Shown in pieces: positions 22,924 through 26,365 of a stretch of DNA of 26,365 bases (position 1 is the first letter of the stretch; every line of letters begins with the position of its first letter). The stretch is taken from assembly GCA_049975325.1 (NCBI GenBank), contig JBNGDW010000152.1:1-26365 (forward strand), written 5' to 3'. The notes under the pieces are model-generated. The model did not search any database and had not been told where the DNA came from. It saw only the letters and a list, made by a program, of their open reading frames with translations. Origin of the DNA: JBNGDW01 sp049975325. Its GTDB lineage: Bacteria; Cloacimonadota; Cloacimonadia; JGIOTU-2; JBNGDW01. The translations under genes were made by a program, and so were the position numbers.

Positions 22924-23637
22924 TTACCATTGATTTTCAAAACTATCAAAATCCTTAACAGGAGCAACAAATTTTGAATCTCTTATAAGTTCAAATCTCT
23001 TTTTGGCACTTCTTATCTTAATTTTTTCTTCAGGCTTCAATTCATAAATATTATTAGTCCCTTTGGTTTCAACCACAAAGTAAACTTTTTCGGAAGTTAC
23101 ACCATCCTGAACTTTTTCTATCACAATCGCCCAGTCAAGTGTGTAATTCCCTGCTGGTGTTTCTATTGAATACCAATCAGGTAGTTTTATAAATAATTTT
23201 ATCCGGGAGTCTTTATCAAGTGCTTTAGCAAACTCTTCTTCTATATTAGATTCTTTAATTATTCCATCATAAATTGATTTTTTTACTTTTAATACATACT
23301 TACCATAACTTGCAACTTCCTCCCTTAAAAGACCAACATCATAACTTTCTTCTAAATTAATATATTTAATACCCTCAACCTCAAATGCTCTTTTACAATC
23401 CTTAATAACTTCTATGACCTTTTCTGCATATTTTTGAGGATTCAGAAATAAAAGATTAAGATTATTAGAACCTTCTAATATTTTAAATATTGTATTTTTA
23501 GTTAGACTGGACTCTTTTTCAATAAATGTTATAAGATTAAAAACTTTGGTTATCTTTGTTTTTCCCGATGTTTCTCTAATAAATTCTTCTTCAATATCTT
23601 CAGATTTAATTTTATTTATCCTAACTTTTCTAATGCT
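22924..23637 (-). pseudogene. C-terminal part of a type III restriction enzyme Res subunit (5' deleted)
   Basis: A 237-codon frame with no start codon before GTG 23124 encodes EEFIRETSGKTKITKVFNLI, then DCKRAFEVEGIKYINLEESY and the nuclease part YTLDWAIVIEK...VYFVVETKGTNNIY, ending DFDSFENQW. The Asp in DWAIV with E-T-K in VVETKG is the PD-(D/E)XK active site of type III Res endonuclease domains. Helicase domains are absent. At the 5' end the frame runs directly into the first codons of a Mod gene (23616-23786), so it is a deletion remnant and cannot give an active enzyme. Confidence 0.8.
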
Positions 23638-23786
23638 TTATCAATGTCAGATTTTAATAATTCCTCAATTTTGCGACAATAATTTGACTTTATCCTCATC
23701 AAATTGACAAAACCGCCTTCACCCTCAATCTTGGCGCCGATAAATACATCTTGTAGTGCTTTGTAAAATTTTTGTTCTTTGGTCAT
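23616..23786 (-). pseudogene. N-terminal fragment of a type III DNA methyltransferase (Mod)
   Basis: ATG 23786 opens a 56-residue frame, MTKEQKFYKALQDVFIGAKI then EGEGGFVNLMRIKSNY, ending DKALEKLG and a TAA at 23616. This matches the N-terminus of type III Mod proteins; the catalytic part (FxGxG, DPPY) is missing. It passes out of frame into the Res C-terminus. A GAGAGGTG ribosome binding site, similar to the repeat-borne ones near 9.6 kb, lies upstream. Confidence 0.7.
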
Positions 23787-23848
23787 GTTTTTTCACCTCT
23801 CGTTATTATGGTGTCAGGCATTAAGTAATAATAACCTGTCGCCTTCTG

Positions 23849-23882
23849 ACCTGTCTGCGTGCTGTCGCACAGCACAGGCAGG
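23849..23882. repeat. Imperfect hairpin next to tRNA-Ser(CGA)
   Basis: CCTGTCTGCGTGCTGT-CGC-ACAGCACAGGCAGG forms a long imperfect stem with GTGCTGT/ACAGCAC perfect at the tip. No U-tract follows on the minus strand, so I treat it as a palindromic repeat rather than the tRNA terminator. Confidence 0.55.
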
Positions 23883-23919
23883 AAAATTTTTGGCGAATCC
23901 AAAGAGCAGGCGGGCAAAC

Positions 23920-24009
23920 TGGCGGAGAGAGTGGGATTCGAACCCACGTTCGCCAAACGGCGAAAGCGGTTTTCGAGACCGCCCCATTCAACCACTCTGG
24001 CACCTCTCC
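23920..24009 (-). tRNA. tRNA-Ser (anticodon CGA)
   Basis: On the minus strand GGAGAGGTGCCAGAGTGGTT opens the acceptor and D arms, the anticodon loop is CTCGAAA, a long variable arm follows (class II), the T arm has GGTTCGAATCC, and the end is CTCTCC-G-CCA with CCA encoded. It is about 90 nt long. Confidence 0.95.
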
Positions 24010-24047
24010 TTTTACAACCTGTCAATCCGCCGGGTGGTAGACAAAAA

Positions 24048-24139
24048 TGGCGGAGAAGCCGGGATTTGAACCCGGGGTCCCGATTGCTCGAGACACACGA
24101 TTTCCAATCGTGCTCCTTAAGCCACTCGGACACTTCTCC
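24048..24139 (-). tRNA. tRNA-Ser (anticodon GGA)
   Basis: On the minus strand GGAGAAGTGTCCGAGTGGC opens the molecule, the anticodon loop is TTGGAAA, a long variable arm follows, the T arm has GGTTCAAATCC, and the end is CTTCTCC-G-CCA with CCA encoded. It lies 38 bp upstream of tRNA-Ser(CGA), probably on one transcript. Confidence 0.95.
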
Positions 24140-24160
24140 ATCTCAAAAAATATACTTACA

Positions 24161-24616
24161 TTATTGCGTCTTTCTCTTCTTTCTAAAAAATTCTGTCAAA
24201 AGGCTTCCGCATTCTTCTGCCAGTACACCACCCTGCACATCAGGATTATGATTAAATCGCCTATCAGCAAGCACATTGTAAATCGTACCACACACTCCAT
24301 TTTTCTCATCGTAGGCACCAAAGATAACGGCTGATATTCGAGCTAAAATAATTGCCCCTGCGCACATCAAACACGGTTCAAGAGTCACATATAATTTGCA
24401 CCCATAAAGCCAGTTGTCAAATTTAGCCAATGCCTCTTCTATCGCTATCTTTTCTGCATGCGCAAGAGGGCTGTGTGAACCGCGGTTGTGTGACCTTGCA
24501 ACTATCTCATCATTATGCACAATCAGAGCCCCGACAGGAACCTCGTCCTCGCGAAGTGCAACCTCCGCCTCTTCTAAGGCTATCCTCATCCAATATGCAT
24601 CATCGTGCTTATCCAT
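24161..24616 (-). CDS. tadA: tRNA-specific adenosine deaminase
   Basis: Starting at ATG 24616 the protein (151 aa) has YWMRIALEEAEVALREDEVP, the zinc/catalytic H53-A-E55 in PLAHAEKIAIEEA, and P81-C82-x-x-C85 in TLEPCLMCAGAII, all TadA hallmarks. It deaminates A34 to inosine in tRNA-Arg(ACG). The frame is open to TTG 24721 (+35 residues), but that stretch lies upstream of the proposed promoter and does not fit the family. It is followed directly by two tRNA-Ser genes on the same strand and is divergent from the nfeD-type gene. Confidence 0.95.
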   Translation of the reverse strand: MDKHDDAYWMRIALEEAEVALREDEVPVGALIVHNDEIVARSHNRGSHSPLAHAEKIAIEEALAKFDNWLYGCKLYVTLEPCLMCAGAIILARISAVIFGAYDEKNGVCGTIYNVLADRRFNHNPDVQGGVLAEECGSLLTEFFRKKRKTQ

Positions 24617-24661
24617 AATAAAAACAATAAGTTCTGAAAATGAGTTTTGAATGTCAATAGT

Positions 24662-24724
24662 TTTATCGAATCCTATGGTTTCACTGTCAATTAAATTGAC
24701 AAATTTTTTTGCTTTAAACAAAAA
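24662..24724. promoter_or_regulatory. Back-to-back divergent promoters around a 17-bp palindrome
   Basis: TGTCAATT-A-AATTGACA (24685-24701) is a perfect dyad that gives a TTGACA -35 on both strands. On the minus strand it is followed after 17 bp by GATAAA (24667-24662) toward tadA. On the plus strand it is followed after 17 bp by CAAAAT (24719-24724) toward the nfeD-type gene; a TATAAT at 24735-24740 is a further -10 candidate. Confidence 0.5.
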
Positions 24725-24766
24725 TAAAGTTATATATAATTTTGAAAATATTTTATTGGGAGAAAT

Positions 24767-26080
24767 ATGAAGATAAACAGATTAACCTCGCTTTTTCTCT
24801 TCCTGTTCTGCCTTTTTAGCGGGCAGGTTGGAGTGAATGCAGAGGAGATACATCTTATCACTATTGATGGAACGATTGGCCCCCCGATGGCAAATTATGT
24901 GGTGGGAAATATAGAGGAAGCTGAAGACGAGGATGCACATGCGATTCTAATTGAAGTAAATACCCCTGGCGGGCTCGACACATCTATGCGGGAAATTATC
25001 AAGTCAATTATGAATAGCCCTCTGCCAATAATTGGCTATGTAGCACCAGAAGGTGCACGGGCTGCCTCTGCCGGGTCATTTATAATAATCGCATGTGATA
25101 TAAATGCAATGACTCCAACCTCAAGCATAGGGGCTGCACATCCAGTGAGTATGGGAGGTGGTATTATAGACTCCACCATGGAGCAAAAAGTTCTTAACGA
25201 TATACTCTCCTATATGAGTTCAATTGCAGAAAAGCAGGGCAGAAATGTTGAGGTTGCCAGAAAAATGATAACTGAAAGCATCTCACTTACGGCAGAAGAG
25301 GCACAAGCAGAAAACATCATTGATTTTGTGGCTCGTTCCCGAAGCGAACTCCTGACCTTGATAGACTCAACTGAAATCAAAAAAAATGATGAAAGTCTGA
25401 TACTGCATACCAGAAATGCAACAGTCATACCCAAAGATATGAGCGTTATTGAGCGCTTTTTCTATCATATCACTGACCCTAATATAGCATATATCTTGCT
25501 TATTCTGGGTATCTATGGACTGCTGGCAGAATTTTCTGCTCCGGGAATAGGTTTCGCGGGAGTAGTGGGCACTATCTGCCTTATTCTTGCCCTGTTTGGA
25601 CTTTCTACCCTGCCTGTTAATATTGCCGGAATACTGCTTATTATAGCCGGTGTGGTTTTACTGATTCTGGAGATTCGCACGCCTACCTTTGGAATTGTTG
25701 GTATAGGGGGCATAGTGGGGATTGTGCTCGGCTCGCTTATGCTTATTCCCTTCCAGGCTCCTTCATTCCTCAGAATCTCTATCCATCTCATCCTCGGGGT
25801 AGGAATTTTTACGGCTCTTTTCCTTTTGCTTCTGCTAACACTTGTGATAAAAGTGCATAGAAAAAAGGTTACAACAGGCAAAGAGGGAATTCTTGGCAAC
25901 ATCGGTTATGCAAAATCAGAGCTAAATCCAGATGGTCTGGTCTGGGTACAAGGAGAACTTTGGCGAGCAGAATCACTGGAGGGAAAAATAGAAATAAACG
26001 AACCAGTTGAAATTGTAGATGTGAAAAATCTGAAATTGTTTGTAAAAAGGAGAAAAAGCCCTCATTCAAGTGAAGAATAA
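24767..26080 (+). CDS. NfeD-family membrane-bound serine protease (ClpP class)
   Basis: The 437-residue protein has a signal peptide (about 1-25), a ClpP/crotonase-fold protease domain (about 28-195) with the nucleophile Ser101 in RAASAGSF and the catalytic Lys141 in MEQKVLNDI, then four to five membrane helices (about 235-350) and a C-terminal NfeD OB-fold (ILGNIGYAKSELNPDGLVWV). This is the long NfeD1b/PH1510-like form, usually paired with a stomatin-like protein and acting in membrane quality control. GGGAG precedes ATG 24767. No stomatin gene is seen; the next gene encodes a lipoprotein 77 bp downstream. Confidence 0.95.
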   Translation: MKINRLTSLFLFLFCLFSGQVGVNAEEIHLITIDGTIGPPMANYVVGNIEEAEDEDAHAILIEVNTPGGLDTSMREIIKSIMNSPLPIIGYVAPEGARAASAGSFIIIACDINAMTPTSSIGAAHPVSMGGGIIDSTMEQKVLNDILSYMSSIAEKQGRNVEVARKMITESISLTAEEAQAENIIDFVARSRSELLTLIDSTEIKKNDESLILHTRNATVIPKDMSVIERFFYHITDPNIAYILLILGIYGLLAEFSAPGIGFAGVVGTICLILALFGLSTLPVNIAGILLIIAGVVLLILEIRTPTFGIVGIGGIVGIVLGSLMLIPFQAPSFLRISIHLILGVGIFTALFLLLLLTLVIKVHRKKVTTGKEGILGNIGYAKSELNPDGLVWVQGELWRAESLEGKIEINEPVEIVDVKNLKLFVKRRKSPHSSEE

Positions 26081-26125
26081 AAATTCTTGACAGATTTAAC
26101 GCTTAAAAATTGTGTATAACACAAA

Positions 26126-26134
26126 TGATATAAT
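26126..26134 (+). promoter_or_regulatory. Extended -10 element before the TPR-like lipoprotein
   Basis: TGATATAAT is a perfect extended -10 (TGnTATAAT) 23 bp before ATG 26158. A TTGACA lies at 26087-26092, but its 36-bp distance is too great for it to be the partner -35; a TATAAC at 26115-26120 sits 22 bp from it. Confidence 0.4.
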
Positions 26135-26157
26135 CAAGCAAGAATTTGGAGGATAAC

Positions 26158-26365
26158 ATGAAAGAGAAAGTGTTGCTTGGAGCCATACTGTTGCTATTGG
26201 TTGGAATTTTAGTCTCATGCAGCGGAAGTATGGAAATGCGTACAGCCAGATTGGCTATACGGGATGAAGATGACCCTGATAAGGCGTTAGAATATATCCA
26301 AATGGAACTTGAGAAAAATCCAAACAATGCCGATGCATATCTATTCGGTGCCCAGGTATATGGAC
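26158..26365 (+). CDS. TPR-like lipoprotein, 3' end beyond window
   Basis: ATG 26158 follows a GGAGG site and opens a frame that runs past the window edge (69 codons visible). Residues 1-21 are a lipoprotein signal (KEKVLLGAILLLLVGILVSC, Cys21). Then comes DDPDKALEYIQMELEKNPNN followed by ADAYLFGAQVYG, which has the A/P pattern of a tetratricopeptide repeat. A lipid-anchored TPR protein would act in envelope assembly or protein-protein contacts. Too little is visible to say more. Confidence 0.75.
   Translation, partial: MKEKVLLGAILLLLVGILVSCSGSMEMRTARLAIRDEDDPDKALEYIQMELEKNPNNADAYLFGAQVYG

Noticed and set aside
23783..24251. Several frames on both strands over the tRNA-Ser genes
   Set aside because: They read through the tRNAs (for example the GFEPTFAKRRKRF-type peptide), a well-known source of spurious ORFs.
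24617..24721. 35-residue N-terminal extension of TadA from a TTG codon
   Set aside because: It overlaps the proposed divergent promoter and is absent from the usual TadA layout.
26103..26327. 74-codon minus-strand frame at the right end
   Set aside because: It is antisense to the lipoprotein gene, which has a clear ribosome binding site, signal peptide and lipobox.

Overview
The window looks like a contig from an uncultivated, AT-rich bacterium, probably a candidate-phylum MAG. Hints are the many four-helix-bundle (23S rRNA IVP/Avd-type) and GxxExxY proteins, the dispersed CGCAAAG-type repeats, and a short Thermotoga-like AhcY. I cannot fix the phylum from sequence alone. Almost every gene lies on the minus strand, so transcription mostly runs right to left. 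Only the NfeD-type protease and a partial lipoprotein at the right end are on the plus strand.

Right to left: (i) 24.7-26.4 kb: nfeD-type membrane protease, then a partial TPR-like lipoprotein, divergent from tadA. (ii) 23.9-24.1 kb: two class II tRNA-Ser genes (GGA, CGA). (iii) 21.3-23.8 kb: a degraded, cassette-like stretch. It holds a type III restriction-modification deletion scar, an intact nitronate monooxygenase between two attC-like hairpins, and the frameshifted C-terminus of a second restriction enzyme. (iv) 19.6-21.2 kb: APH/P-loop kinase fusion. (v) 16.5-19.4 kb: small secreted protein, ahcY and metK (activated methyl cycle). (vi) 1-16.5 kb: a surface-polysaccharide locus. It opens with an RfaH/LoaP/UpxY-like NusG paralogue, then WbpB-, WbpD- and WbpE-like genes for a diacetamido-uronic acid type nucleotide sugar. 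It resumes far downstream with a beta-helix lipoprotein, Wzy-like polymerase/ligase, Wzx-like flippase, a six-hairpin protein and a GT4 glycosyltransferase.

A co-oriented accessory island of about 6 kb (6.9-12.85 kb) splits the polysaccharide locus. It holds four IVP-type four-helix-bundle genes (two 100% identical in a ~490 bp direct repeat, one frameshifted), two AbiEii-like nucleotidyltransferase modules with small partner genes, a GxxExxY protein between hairpin repeats, a tail-less SSB, and a helical protein whose C-terminal third is built from palindromic repeats. Hairpin repeats sharing a CGCAAAGNACGCAAAG core sit at nearly every gene boundary there. The specialised NusG at the head of the locus is a plausible reason such a long, interrupted operon can still be transcribed (inference).
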